Assembly (NCBI GenBank): GCA_902495305.1
Contig: CABUWG010000003.1
Span: 1-64,000 of the forward strand
Reading direction: 5' to 3'
DNA length: 64,000 nucleotides
Source: an uncultured Pseudomonadota bacterium
Lineage (GTDB): Bacteria > Pseudomonadota > Alphaproteobacteria > RF32 > CAG-239
Shown: piece by piece, positions 45,232 through 51,549 of the stretch
How positions within the stretch are numbered: position 1 is the first letter of the stretch
Layout: each line of letters opens with the position of its first letter
Notes under the pieces: generated by a model
The model's database searches: none
Told to the model about the DNA's origin: nothing
Seen by the model: only the letters and a program-made list of their open reading frames with translations
Translations under genes and position numbers: made by a program

Positions 45232-45627
45232 ATGAATATTCAAGAAAAAAGAGCAAAATTAGCAGAAATTCGTAAAGAACTTGCATACGGCGTTTCTCCT
45301 GCCGGTTATGTAAAAAACATAGGTTCAGTATTCTTTAGCTGCTATGGCAGTGCCTGCGTCCTGAGAGACGTCGTATATTATGGCTCGATCAGGCACGAAT
45401 TGGAATTTGAAGTATTGGCAATGGAGAGTTCCTACTTTGTGGGCTCTAAGGAGCACGCCGAAGCTTTAAAAGCTGCATTCGGCGGCAAAGCCTACGAAAC
45501 GGAATATTGCCATCTGGCTTTCAATCCCCGAAACCTGTGGGCTTGGGAAGGTCCTCTCCGCAATAAACAGCTTAACAGAGAAGCTGCTCCTCTGGACTAC
45601 GAAGAGGTCATTGCCGCTTTATTCTAA
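45232..45627 (+). CDS. orphan protein of unknown function
   Basis: I do not recognise this 131-residue soluble protein. It starts with a charged helix (MNIQEKRAKLAEIRKELA) and continues into a beta-rich part with Tyr-rich segments (NIGSVFFSCYGSACVL, DVVYYGSIRHELEFEV) and a C-terminal NPRNLWAWEGPLRNK. There is no ribosome binding site before the ATG. It is a single gene with its own promoter and terminator. Its promoter is a near copy of that of the next orphan, which suggests shared regulation. Confidence 0.55.
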   Translation: MNIQEKRAKLAEIRKELAYGVSPAGYVKNIGSVFFSCYGSACVLRDVVYYGSIRHELEFEVLAMESSYFVGSKEHAEALKAAFGGKAYETEYCHLAFNPRNLWAWEGPLRNKQLNREAAPLDYEEVIAALF

Positions 45628-45633
45628 AACACC

Positions 45634-45669
45634 AAAAGAGTGCGAAGCTTTATGCTTCCGCTCTTTTTT
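45634..45669 (+). terminator. terminator of the orphan at 45232
   Basis: AAAAGAG-t-GCGAAGC and GCTTC-c-GCTCTTTT pair with small imperfections and are followed by T-rich DNA. Confidence 0.75.
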
Positions 45670-45708
45670 GTTTATAAATAAAGAAGATTACCGGACAATG
45701 CAATTTTT

Positions 45709-45751
45709 AGACAAAATAATGCTTGTATAAGACATAAAATTATGATATAAA
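45709..45751 (+). promoter_or_regulatory. promoter repeat, copy B
   Basis: TTGTAT (45723-45728) and TATAAA (45746-45751) are separated by 17 bases. The segment matches copy A at 45148 almost completely; the differences lie mainly after the -10 box. Confidence 0.6.
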
Positions 45752-45791
45752 GGAAGTGTATTTCAAATTAGTATTTTTTATTATTAATCAA

Positions 45792-45826
45792 AGAGGGAAC
45801 GGGACGTGTAAAAGGGCACACCCTCT
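45792..45826 (+). promoter_or_regulatory. leader stem-loop before the orphan at 45848
   Basis: AGAGGG and CCCTCT can pair and enclose a smaller GTG/CAC stem with the loop TAAAAGGG. The structure lies in the 5' untranslated region, about 20 bases before the ATG, and may stabilise or regulate the mRNA. Confidence 0.4.
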
Positions 45827-45847
45827 ATAAACAAACCCAGAAAAACC

Positions 45848-46219
45848 ATGGCAAAGACAGAAGCATGCTCTCAAGACGTAAAAGCGGAAATTAATGCATT
45901 ACAAGCCTACCGCTCCGGTTGGGCAAACGAAATTCGAGAAGGCTGGAAGTTCGGAACAAAAGAAGCAAAAGACATTTTGTTTCAGCTCTACGAAATTTCC
46001 GGTTCAATAATCCTCGCATTACAAGCGGTTAAAGCCGGTCACTATCGTGACAAAATGGCCATGATAATGGTCAAACAAAAGTTGGAAAAACTCGTTAAAT
46101 CAAAAGAGTTTGACGAACTTGCCGCGATGTCGGAAGCCGGTATGTGCAATGTCATAAGCACAGGAACAAAACATCACATCAGAGTGATGTTTGAGGATTT
46201 GAACATCCTGACAGCCTAG
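45848..46219 (+). CDS. orphan helical protein of unknown function
   Basis: I do not recognise this 123-residue protein. It is soluble and mostly alpha-helical, with a four-helix look (VKAEINALQAYRSGWANEIREG, DILFQLYEISGSIILALQAVKAG and MVKQKLEKLVKSKEFDELAA). The ATG has no ribosome binding site, and the leader contains TTATTATTAAT and a hairpin. Despite sharing a promoter with the orphan at 45232, the two proteins are not visibly related. Confidence 0.55.
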   Translation: MAKTEACSQDVKAEINALQAYRSGWANEIREGWKFGTKEAKDILFQLYEISGSIILALQAVKAGHYRDKMAMIMVKQKLEKLVKSKEFDELAAMSEAGMCNVISTGTKHHIRVMFEDLNILTA

Positions 46220-46230
46220 GCAAAAAACAA

Positions 46231-46262
46231 AAAAGTGGAAGTTTCATACTTCCGCTTTTTTC
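46231..46262 (+). terminator. terminator of the orphan at 45848
   Basis: AAAAGTGGAAGT and ACTTCCGCTTTT pair with one mismatch around a 5-base loop, followed by T. Confidence 0.8.
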
Positions 46263-46410
46263 TCTTTTAAAACACTCCAGACACTTTTTGATACCATTCC
46301 AGAACATCTTTTTATTTTCGTCATTCTAAACTTCCTTTCTCCACTACCCTACATCCCTTTCTCTCCACCATACTGAACTTTTTTTTCTTCGTCATCCAGT
46401 GCTTCTTTTT

Positions 46411-46494
46411 CGTCATCCTGAGCAAAGCAAAGGATCCGGTCAAACAATTTAGCCTTATTAATCAACTGGATTCTTCGTTGCACTCAGAATGACG
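46411..46494. repeat. REP/MITE-like imperfect palindrome
   Basis: The left arm (46411-46437, CGTCATCCTGAGC then AAAGCAAAGGATCC) is an imperfect inverted copy of the right arm (46468-46494, GGATTCTTCG then TTGCACTCAGAATGACG). Short fragments of the same start (CGTCATTCTAA at 46319, CGTCATCCAGTG at 46390) lie nearby. Such GTCAT-CCTGAG palindromes are widespread non-coding repeats in bacterial genomes. Confidence 0.7.
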
Positions 46495-46539
46495 GTACTT
46501 TTTTCTTCAAAGCACATTCTCTCCTACACATTCCGCCAC

Positions 46540-46591
46540 AGCATCGCGGTTCTCGGGTCAGGGCGTTAACAACTGACGGCCGTCGGCCTCC
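46540..46591. repeat. dispersed repeat, copy 2
   Basis: This segment is about three-quarters identical to 264-313 and nearly identical over its last 24 bases. A GC-rich hairpin (CACCC-tct-GGGTG) follows at the same distance as in copy 1. Confidence 0.5.
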
Positions 46592-46611
46592 AAACACTCA
46601 CCCTCTGGGTG

Positions 46612-46712
46612 TGAGTAAGACGAACCGTAATGGTTCGAACCCTCCTGAAAAAACAAAAAAGCACCTTCTCAAAAGAAAGTGCTTGAAATCAAAACTGGTA
46701 CGCGCGCGGGGG
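46612..46712. repeat. 101-base direct repeat, copy 1 (tRNA 3' end plus terminator)
   Basis: The segment is identical, base for base, to 46863-46963. It contains a tRNA-Lys terminator hairpin and, at its right end, the last 17 bases of tRNA-Lys including CCA. The rest of the tRNA is absent here; unrelated sequence (CATGAGGAG) follows. Confidence 0.9.
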
Positions 46713-46862
46713 CATGAGGAGAAAATCCAACCGCTGCTCCGGTTGGATTTTAACGAATGGCGATGGTTTGTTAGCGTGTGAGCAAGCATAAGCGCCGCGA
46801 TACAAGCGTTACAAACCGAGTGCCCGAAACGAGTTAGTGTTGCGCTTCAGCCGCAACACTTA

Positions 46863-46963
46863 TGAGTAAGACGAACCGTAATGGTTCGAACCCTCCTGAA
46901 AAAACAAAAAAGCACCTTCTCAAAAGAAAGTGCTTGAAATCAAAACTGGTACGCGCGCGGGGG
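46863..46963. repeat. 101-base direct repeat, copy 2 (at intact tRNA-Lys)
   Basis: This is the identical partner of 46612-46712, displaced by 251 bases. Here the repeat runs into the complete tRNA-Lys gene. Confidence 0.9.
46898..46935 (-). terminator. terminator of tRNA-Lys
   Basis: On the reverse strand AAGCACTTTCT and AGAAGGTGCTT pair with one mismatch around a 4-base loop and are followed by a T-run. It lies 11 bases beyond the tRNA 3' end, and a second identical copy is in the repeat at 46612. Confidence 0.85.
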
Positions 46964-47022
46964 TTCGAACCCCGGACCCACTGATTAAGAGTCAGTTGCT
47001 CTACCAACTGAGCTACGCACGC
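46947..47022 (-). tRNA. tRNA-Lys (anticodon CUU)
   Basis: On the reverse strand the 76-base gene starts GCGTGCGTAGCTCAGTTGG and ends CGCGCGTACCA with encoded CCA. The anticodon loop CTCTTAA in ACTGA-TCAGT gives CUU. The D arm GCTCAGTTGGTAGAGC and the T arm CGGGG-TTCGAAC-CCCCG are regular. The acceptor stem is unusual in having a G1-U72 pair and a U4-G69 pair. Confidence 0.95.
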
Positions 47023-47054
47023 ATCATAGGTCATCATCATCAGATAACGAACGC

Positions 47055-47083
47055 AATATAAAACGGATAAATAATATTTGCAA
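47055..47083 (-). promoter_or_regulatory. promoter of tRNA-Lys
   Basis: On the reverse strand TTGCAA and TATATT are 17 bases apart, about 33 bases upstream of the tRNA 5' end. A GC-containing stretch with ATGATGATGA lies between them and the tRNA. Confidence 0.6.
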
Positions 47084-47111
47084 GCAAAAATTTTCAAATT
47101 TTGTTAAAAAC

Positions 47112-47564
47112 TTAATATTCGATTTTATCCGTTTTATTTTTCCACTTCAACATCACCTTTTTGGCTTCAGGCAGTTCTATTCTGACCAGTTCAATCGGAT
47201 CATCTTCATAAAACACGCGGTCACGAAACCCTATGTCTTCGGCATCATAACGATCAGCCGCATAATAAACCTCTTTAATATTCGCCCACTTGCAGGCGTT
47301 CAGGCACATAGGGCAGGGCTCACAAGAGGTATAAAGGATACAACCGGACAAATCAAAGCTGCCCAGATTCTGGCAGGCATTTCTGATTGCCATAACCTCG
47401 CCATGCGCAGTCGGATCATTATCCAACACCACTCGGTTATGCCCTTGTCCGATAACTTTTCCCTCTGCATCAACAATCACACAGCCGAACGGTGAACTCC
47501 CGCCGTCTACGGACTGATTGCTGAGTTCTATGGCTCTGCGCAGATTCTCTTCGTGATTTATCAT
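47112..47564 (-). CDS. guanine deaminase-like nucleobase deaminase
   Basis: The 150-residue protein belongs to the cytidine-deaminase fold and most resembles the short bacterial guanine deaminases (GuaD type), which turn guanine into xanthine. The zinc site is His54 (TAHGEVMAI, with Glu56 as proton shuttle) with Cys84 and Cys87 (TSCEPCPMC). The usual HAE is HGE here. The C-terminal part (YYAADRYDAEDIGFRDRVFYED) fits GuaD rather than TadA. ATG 47564 follows AGGAAAG; a longer frame starting at 47594 is not supported. It is a single gene beside tRNA-Lys. Confidence 0.85.
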   Translation of the reverse strand: MINHEENLRRAIELSNQSVDGGSSPFGCVIVDAEGKVIGQGHNRVVLDNDPTAHGEVMAIRNACQNLGSFDLSGCILYTSCEPCPMCLNACKWANIKEVYYAADRYDAEDIGFRDRVFYEDDPIELVRIELPEAKKVMLKWKNKTDKIEY

Positions 47565-48085
47565 CTTTCCTCTTTTCTGCAATTTTTTGTACATTTTAAC
47601 AAAATAAGTCTTGACTGATACCGTAATATATTATATAAACGAACCGTTAACCCATTATTAATCTACTACTATGTTTTATAAAAAACTCATAAAAATTATT
47701 TTTTTCATCAAAAAAAGGTTTTGTTGCAACTAAAAAATGCTGTGAAGCATTTTTGCAAAAATACGGAAGCAAGTGCAGAAATTTGTTTTTTCACATTTAG
47801 AGTTCATAAAAGTAAGTTTATGTTATTACTTTCTGCAAACTTTTTCCGCATTACAACTTTTATAAGAAACCCCCTCGTGAGAGTCGGTTTCTTTACTCAA
47901 GACAAAAAAAGAAAAACAAAATAATTTTTGGGGTGAACGTTAAACCTACGACAACATATTCTGTCTTACCTTGTCCTCTTGGTTTAACACGAACAACGTC
48001 TGCTTTTTCAAGCAGGCGTTTTCGCTTTTTAAAATTTTATTAAACAAATTATGCTTTTCTTTCTACAATCTCCGGAGAAAAGAAA
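47565..48085. other. gene-free stretch with hairpins and a candidate sRNA
   Basis: About 520 bases without a credible gene. It is very AT-rich. AAAAATGCT-gtga-AGCATTTTT at about 47735 and AAGAAACC paired with GGTTTCTT at about 47862 are terminator-like hairpins. A candidate small RNA lies at 47930-48030. A 67-codon frame at 47721 is rejected for lack of signals. Confidence 0.5.
47930..48030 (+). ncRNA. candidate small regulatory RNA
   Basis: The stretch begins GGGGTGAACG. It carries GTTAAACC (47939-47946), which pairs perfectly with GGTTTAAC (47981-47988), and between them an unpaired pyrimidine-rich TTGTCCTCTTG that could bind ribosome binding sites. It ends with a strong terminator (ACGTCTGCTT with AAGCAGGCGT, 47996-48019, then TTTTCGCTTTTT). 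The layout of stem, exposed anti-Shine-Dalgarno-like loop and Rho-independent end is that of Hfq-dependent sRNAs, and hfq is present in this window. The start is a guess. Confidence 0.45.
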
Positions 48086-48940
48086 ATGAACACCCGACAA
48101 ACAGATAAAAATTTTTTATACCGATATTATCAAGACTGCCGTTCTTATGTTGCAGCTTCTAAAGAGTTGTGCCTTTACGCTGATGAAAAATTCCGCCACT
48201 CCATGCAGGTTGTCGGCGCCGGAAATTATCTGTTGAAAAATGAAAAAGAACTGCAAAACTGGACTCCGGAACAAAAATACCTTGGCTGGCAGGGCTGTCT
48301 TTTTCATGACATCGGCCGCTTCAAAGAAATTTATCAACGCTACGACAACAAAGACCTGCACGGCGCCAATCTGTGCAAATATGACCACGGCGAATTCAGT
48401 TATCAAATACTAAAGGCCACCCCGCAATATAACAATCCGCTTTTGCTGTTTCCGGTTCGTCACCACGGACATCTGGACAGCGATTTCTTTGCGGAAGAGG
48501 GCTGGCTCTCGGCCTCTCCGGCAGAACAAGACATTATGAAAAACCTTTTCTTTTTAATCAAAGACGCTGACAAAGTTGCTAATTTTTATCTTTTCAAATG
48601 CCATCCGGAATACTACGGTACCTTAATCTGCGGCACAGAAGAAATAGATTCTCAGGCCAGCCCGAAAATCTTAGAAAGCCTGACCCGCCACGAACTCTGC
48701 CGCAACGCCGACGTTTCCACGCCGCTGGACCAGATATTGCGCATTTTAAGCTGGGTTTTTGACCTCAAATTTGCCGATTCTTTCGTCTTTCTGCACCGCT
48801 TAGACTGCATAGGAGCAATGCTCTCGCGCATCAGAAAATACAATACTGATAATAAATCGCAGGAAATGATTGAAAAAATCATCAGAAACTTTATAACAAA
48901 AAACATAAACGTAACTAACATCAAAGGAAAAACATTATGA
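48086..48940 (+). CDS. HD-domain phosphohydrolase
   Basis: The 284-residue soluble protein has an HD domain with RHSMQVVGAG (His38), the canonical LFHDIGRFKEIYQRY (His74-Asp75), DHGEFSYQIL and VRHHGHLD, then KDADKVANF. HD proteins hydrolyse phosphate esters of nucleotides; the HDIG form is shared with many metal-dependent phosphodiesterases. No sensory or synthetase domain is attached. CGGAGAAAAG precedes the ATG. Its stop overlaps the next start in ATGA, so it is coupled with the AsmA-like protein. Confidence 0.8.
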   Translation: MNTRQTDKNFLYRYYQDCRSYVAASKELCLYADEKFRHSMQVVGAGNYLLKNEKELQNWTPEQKYLGWQGCLFHDIGRFKEIYQRYDNKDLHGANLCKYDHGEFSYQILKATPQYNNPLLLFPVRHHGHLDSDFFAEEGWLSASPAEQDIMKNLFFLIKDADKVANFYLFKCHPEYYGTLICGTEEIDSQASPKILESLTRHELCRNADVSTPLDQILRILSWVFDLKFADSFVFLHRLDCIGAMLSRIRKYNTDNKSQEMIEKIIRNFITKNINVTNIKGKTL

Positions 48941-49719
48941 AAAAGAAATATGTCATCTTAGGTGTTTTGGCCGCGGCTATTGCCGGAGCCTGGTATTTTA
49001 CGCCTTCCATGGAAAGCATTGTCAAAAAACTCGTTCACAAATACGGTTCTCAGGTCACCGGAACCGATGTCAAACTCGAAGGCTTCGACATATCCATAAA
49101 AAACGGCGAGGGCAAAATCAAAAAAATCACCGTTGCCAATCCTGACGGCTACAAAAAGCCCTATCTGCTCAGCCTCGACGGTATTACGGTGAAAGTCAAT
49201 ATCAAAAGCCTGACAACAGACACGATTGTTATTGAACAAATCAATATTGACAAACCTGTTGTCACCTATGAAATGTTGTCTTTGACCCAAAACAACATCA
49301 AGCAAGTCCAAAATAACATCAAAGAGTTCACATCAACGGGCAAAACGGCATCTTCCAAACCGGAAGAACAGAAAAAAGCAGATACTTCCGCCAAAGAAGA
49401 GAGGAGCAAAAAAGTCATTATCAAATCTTTGACAATCAATAACGGAGAACTGCAGGCTGCCGCTAATGTCGCCAGAAAAACCACCGATATGACGGTTGCT
49501 CTGCCGACAATCCAGATGAACAATATCGGCGCCGCCAAAAACGGTGACAGCATTACGCAAAGCATTACCAAAATTTTCAACCAGATTTTAAGCACGGCTT
49601 CCGCAACGGCTGTCAGCAGCAACCTTTCCAACCTGAAAGACCTTGCCGATGAAAACCTGAACAATGTTGTCGGCGGCGTTAAAGACCGCATTAAAAGCAT
49701 TGGAATTTTTGGCAAATAA
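48937..49719 (+). CDS. AsmA/DUF-like membrane-anchored protein
   Basis: The 260-residue protein has one N-terminal membrane helix (VILGVLAAAIAGAWYFTP) and a periplasmic part. Its GTDVKLEGFDISIKNGEGKIKKITVANPDGY and VKVNIKSLTTDTIVIEQINIDKPVVTYE are typical of the AsmA/chorein-like repeats seen in outer-membrane assembly and lipid-transport proteins. A Lys/Ser-rich linker (residues 130-165) separates it from KVIIKSLTINNGEL, a second repeat. The length is short for AsmA. It is coupled to the HD protein upstream and ends at a strong terminator. Confidence 0.7.
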   Translation: MKKKYVILGVLAAAIAGAWYFTPSMESIVKKLVHKYGSQVTGTDVKLEGFDISIKNGEGKIKKITVANPDGYKKPYLLSLDGITVKVNIKSLTTDTIVIEQINIDKPVVTYEMLSLTQNNIKQVQNNIKEFTSTGKTASSKPEEQKKADTSAKEERSKKVIIKSLTINNGELQAAANVARKTTDMTVALPTIQMNNIGAAKNGDSITQSITKIFNQILSTASATAVSSNLSNLKDLADENLNNVVGGVKDRIKSIGIFGK

Positions 49720-49740
49720 AACTTATCCGATGATACAAAT

Positions 49741-49784
49741 AAAAATAATCCGAAGCTTGTCTCAACAAGTTTCGGATTATTTTT
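49741..49784 (+). terminator. terminator of the HD/AsmA-like pair
   Basis: AAAAATAATCCGAA and TTCGGATTATTTTT form a perfect 14-bp outer stem, with an inner CTTGT/ACAAG stem. It may work in both directions, ending the leftward gene at 49812 as well. Confidence 0.9.
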
Positions 49785-49811
49785 ACATTCTTAATTTTAG
49801 AGAAATACTCG

Positions 49812-50228
49812 TTATAACCAATCCCACGGATGGTCACAATCAAACCGCTTTCTGACCGGAGGATTCATGAAGAGCCCAATAATTGCTCCAAGCATCAACA
49901 CCGTTATCATAATAATCGTCACCAGCTCCGCCGTACCAAGCCCCAGTATATTTTCAGACTCTGACTCTGAATTTGCCTGATTTTTCAATTCGGCACTTTC
50001 ATAATCCAGACTGGCAAGCTCTTCTTCCAAGCGGGAAATCTCCATATTCTGACATTCAATTACCTCTTTTATGGCCGCAAATTCTTCATTTACAGAAACC
50101 TTTTCCACGGCTGCAACCGCTTGAACATTTCCTGACTGAGTTTGAACATGCGCCCCATGAGCATAAGCATAATCCGAAACTATAGCAACCACCGTTGCCA
50201 AAATAATAATCATGTTTTTCATATACAT
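49812..50228 (-). CDS. coiled-coil/TM envelope protein, paralogue 1
   Basis: The 138-residue protein starts with a signal peptide (MYMKNMIIILATVVAIVSDY), then HVQTQSGNVQ, a helical coiled-coil stretch (about residues 45-80), a C-terminal membrane helix (LVTIIMITVLMLGAIIGLFM) and a short basic tail. It shares the signal peptide style, the HVQTQSGNVQ motif and the ELKNQ...SE transition with the gene at 50312. No function is known. There is no ribosome binding site before the ATG. Confidence 0.65.
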   Translation of the reverse strand: MYMKNMIIILATVVAIVSDYAYAHGAHVQTQSGNVQAVAAVEKVSVNEEFAAIKEVIECQNMEISRLEEELASLDYESAELKNQANSESESENILGLGTAELVTIIMITVLMLGAIIGLFMNPPVRKRFDCDHPWDWL

Positions 50229-50311
50229 AAATTTTAATAACAGATTTTTAACAAATACATTATAGTTTTACAGATATTTACAATAATAATACCTCCTAAC
50301 AGAAAGAGCTA

Positions 50312-50671
50312 TTAAACCATAAAAATCAATAAAACAATCAATATCATAAAAACAACAAGAAGTATGGCCTCCATGGCGCTTAACCCTGACTTACCGTCAG
50401 ATTTTGCCTCTGAAGTCACCTGATTTTTCAATTCGGCAATCTCCTGTTTCCGACTGCTAATCATCTCATTCAGCTTGACAATATATCTTTCTCGTTTGTC
50501 AATAATATCTTTTAAGGCTGCAACATCTTTATCTGTCGAACCTTTCTTTGCAACTGCCGTCACTTGAACATTTCCTGACTGAGTTTGAACATGCGAATCC
50601 TGAGCATAAGCATAATCCGCAACCATAGCACCCACAACAACCAAAATAATAACCATTTTTTTCATATGCAT
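50312..50671 (-). CDS. coiled-coil/TM envelope protein, paralogue 2
   Basis: The 119-residue protein has the same layout: signal peptide (MHMKKMVIILVVVGAMVADY), HVQTQSGNVQ, coiled coil (residues 45-85, IIDKRERYIVKLNEMISS) and a C-terminal membrane helix (MEAILLVVFMILIVLLIFMV) at the very end. Tandem copies with a conserved export end and diverged coil suggest a small family of lineage-specific envelope proteins. Again no ribosome binding site is present, and the leader contains TTTATTATTAAT. Confidence 0.65.
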   Translation of the reverse strand: MHMKKMVIILVVVGAMVADYAYAQDSHVQTQSGNVQVTAVAKKGSTDKDVAALKDIIDKRERYIVKLNEMISSRKQEIAELKNQVTSEAKSDGKSGLSAMEAILLVVFMILIVLLIFMV

Positions 50672-50757
50672 AAAATTAATAATAAATTTTTAACGATCGT
50701 ATTATAGTTGTTGCACAATTTTTGTCAATATATTTTATAAAAAACAAAGTTTCCATG

Positions 50758-50786
50758 TTGACTTGCTATCACAATCCTGCTAGATT
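50758..50786 (+). promoter_or_regulatory. promoter of the orphan at 50808
   Basis: TTGACT and TAGATT are separated by 17 bases. The expected start site is only about 15 bases before the ATG, so the mRNA has almost no leader. Confidence 0.65.
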
Positions 50787-50807
50787 ACGTCAAATAAAAA
50801 AATAATT

Positions 50808-51524
50808 ATGTCTAACTTTATAATTCTTAAAATTATGGAAATAATAAATTTAAGCGAACAGGAAATCAGTCAGCGTTTGGAAAAAAGCAAGTATAAAGCC
50901 GTAGAAAAGCCGCTGTTGCGCCGCCTGAACTGCAAAAAAGACCACAATCTGACTTACGTCAAATTTCAAAAAGGGAAAGATTACCTTCTTTGGATTGGCC
51001 AGTGCTTCAACCCCAAAGACAAACTGCGTCAGTTTTATCACTTTGTAGCTCTGCCGCAGCTGTATGAAAAAGGCAATGCCGTTTATCACATTGTTCCTCT
51101 GGATGTTTTTGGCGAATACCCCAAAGAAGATTTGGACATGGTCGTAGACATCGAGAACGAGGAATACAAGCTCATCAAAGACTTCAACGGTTTTGCCAAA
51201 CTGATTCCCCGCTGGACTCTGGATCGTGAAAAAATGCGCGAATACATCAAAAAAGAGCTGGGAGAAACGCCGTATTTAATTTGTGCCCGCATTATGGGAA
51301 CCAATATTGCCCCCAATGACATCTTTGTCGGCTGGGAAATATTAACCCGCAAACACAAATATTCAACCGTGGCGTATTTCAACATTTTTGAAAGCAAGCT
51401 GGTCAAAAACCTCGGCACCCTGACTTATGTTCAGCCGATGGGCAGCAACCAGAAAGCCTGCCTGATGGGTGGTTCGTTGATTAAGTTTTACAAAAACAAA
51501 ATCCGTATCAAAATCGGACAATAA
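50808..51524 (+). CDS. orphan protein of unknown function
   Basis: I do not recognise this 238-residue soluble protein. It has basic segments (LEKSKYKAVEKPLLRRLNCKKD), beta-rich central stretches (DYLLWIGQCFNPKDKLRQFYHFV) and a late ICARIMGTNIAPNDIFVGWEIL. The ATG at 50808 lies close behind a good promoter and has no ribosome binding site; ATG 50835 is an alternative. A bidirectional terminator follows. Confidence 0.6.
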   Translation: MSNFIILKIMEIINLSEQEISQRLEKSKYKAVEKPLLRRLNCKKDHNLTYVKFQKGKDYLLWIGQCFNPKDKLRQFYHFVALPQLYEKGNAVYHIVPLDVFGEYPKEDLDMVVDIENEEYKLIKDFNGFAKLIPRWTLDREKMREYIKKELGETPYLICARIMGTNIAPNDIFVGWEILTRKHKYSTVAYFNIFESKLVKNLGTLTYVQPMGSNQKACLMGGSLIKFYKNKIRIKIGQ

Positions 51525-51549
51525 AAAAGGAGCTTCAAGCTCCTTTTTT
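51524..51549. terminator. bidirectional terminator
   Basis: AAAAAAGGAGC and GCTCCTTTTTT form a perfect stem around a 5-base loop, with A-rich and T-rich flanks. It ends the orphan gene and the leftward dsbD-like gene. Confidence 0.9.

Larger units (their letters stand above)
46263..46946. other. gene-free, repeat-rich stretch
   Basis: This stretch of almost 700 bases holds no credible gene. It contains pyrimidine-rich DNA with scattered CGTCAT pieces, a long imperfect palindrome (46411-46494), copy 2 of a dispersed repeat (46540-46591) and both copies of a 101-base direct repeat (the second runs to 46963). Between those two copies are two stem-loops (AAAATCCAACC with GGTTGGATTTT, and GTGTTGCG with CGCAACAC). 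The small frames that cross it are translations of the tRNA and repeats. Confidence 0.7.

Noticed and set aside
46612..46963. CRISPR array
   Set aside because: Only two copies of a 101-base unit that contains a tRNA end; there is no regular spacing and there are no cas genes.
46598..47097. Two leftward frames through tRNA-Lys and the repeats
   Set aside because: They are translations of the tRNA (VAQLVEQ type) and of its duplicated terminator, not proteins.
47721..47924. 67-codon rightward frame
   Set aside because: No ribosome site, no similarity and a terminator-like hairpin inside.
47930..48030. tmRNA, 6S RNA or SRP RNA
   Set aside because: No tRNA-like acceptor or tag frame, no 6S bubble and no SRP tetraloop motif; a small regulatory RNA fits better.
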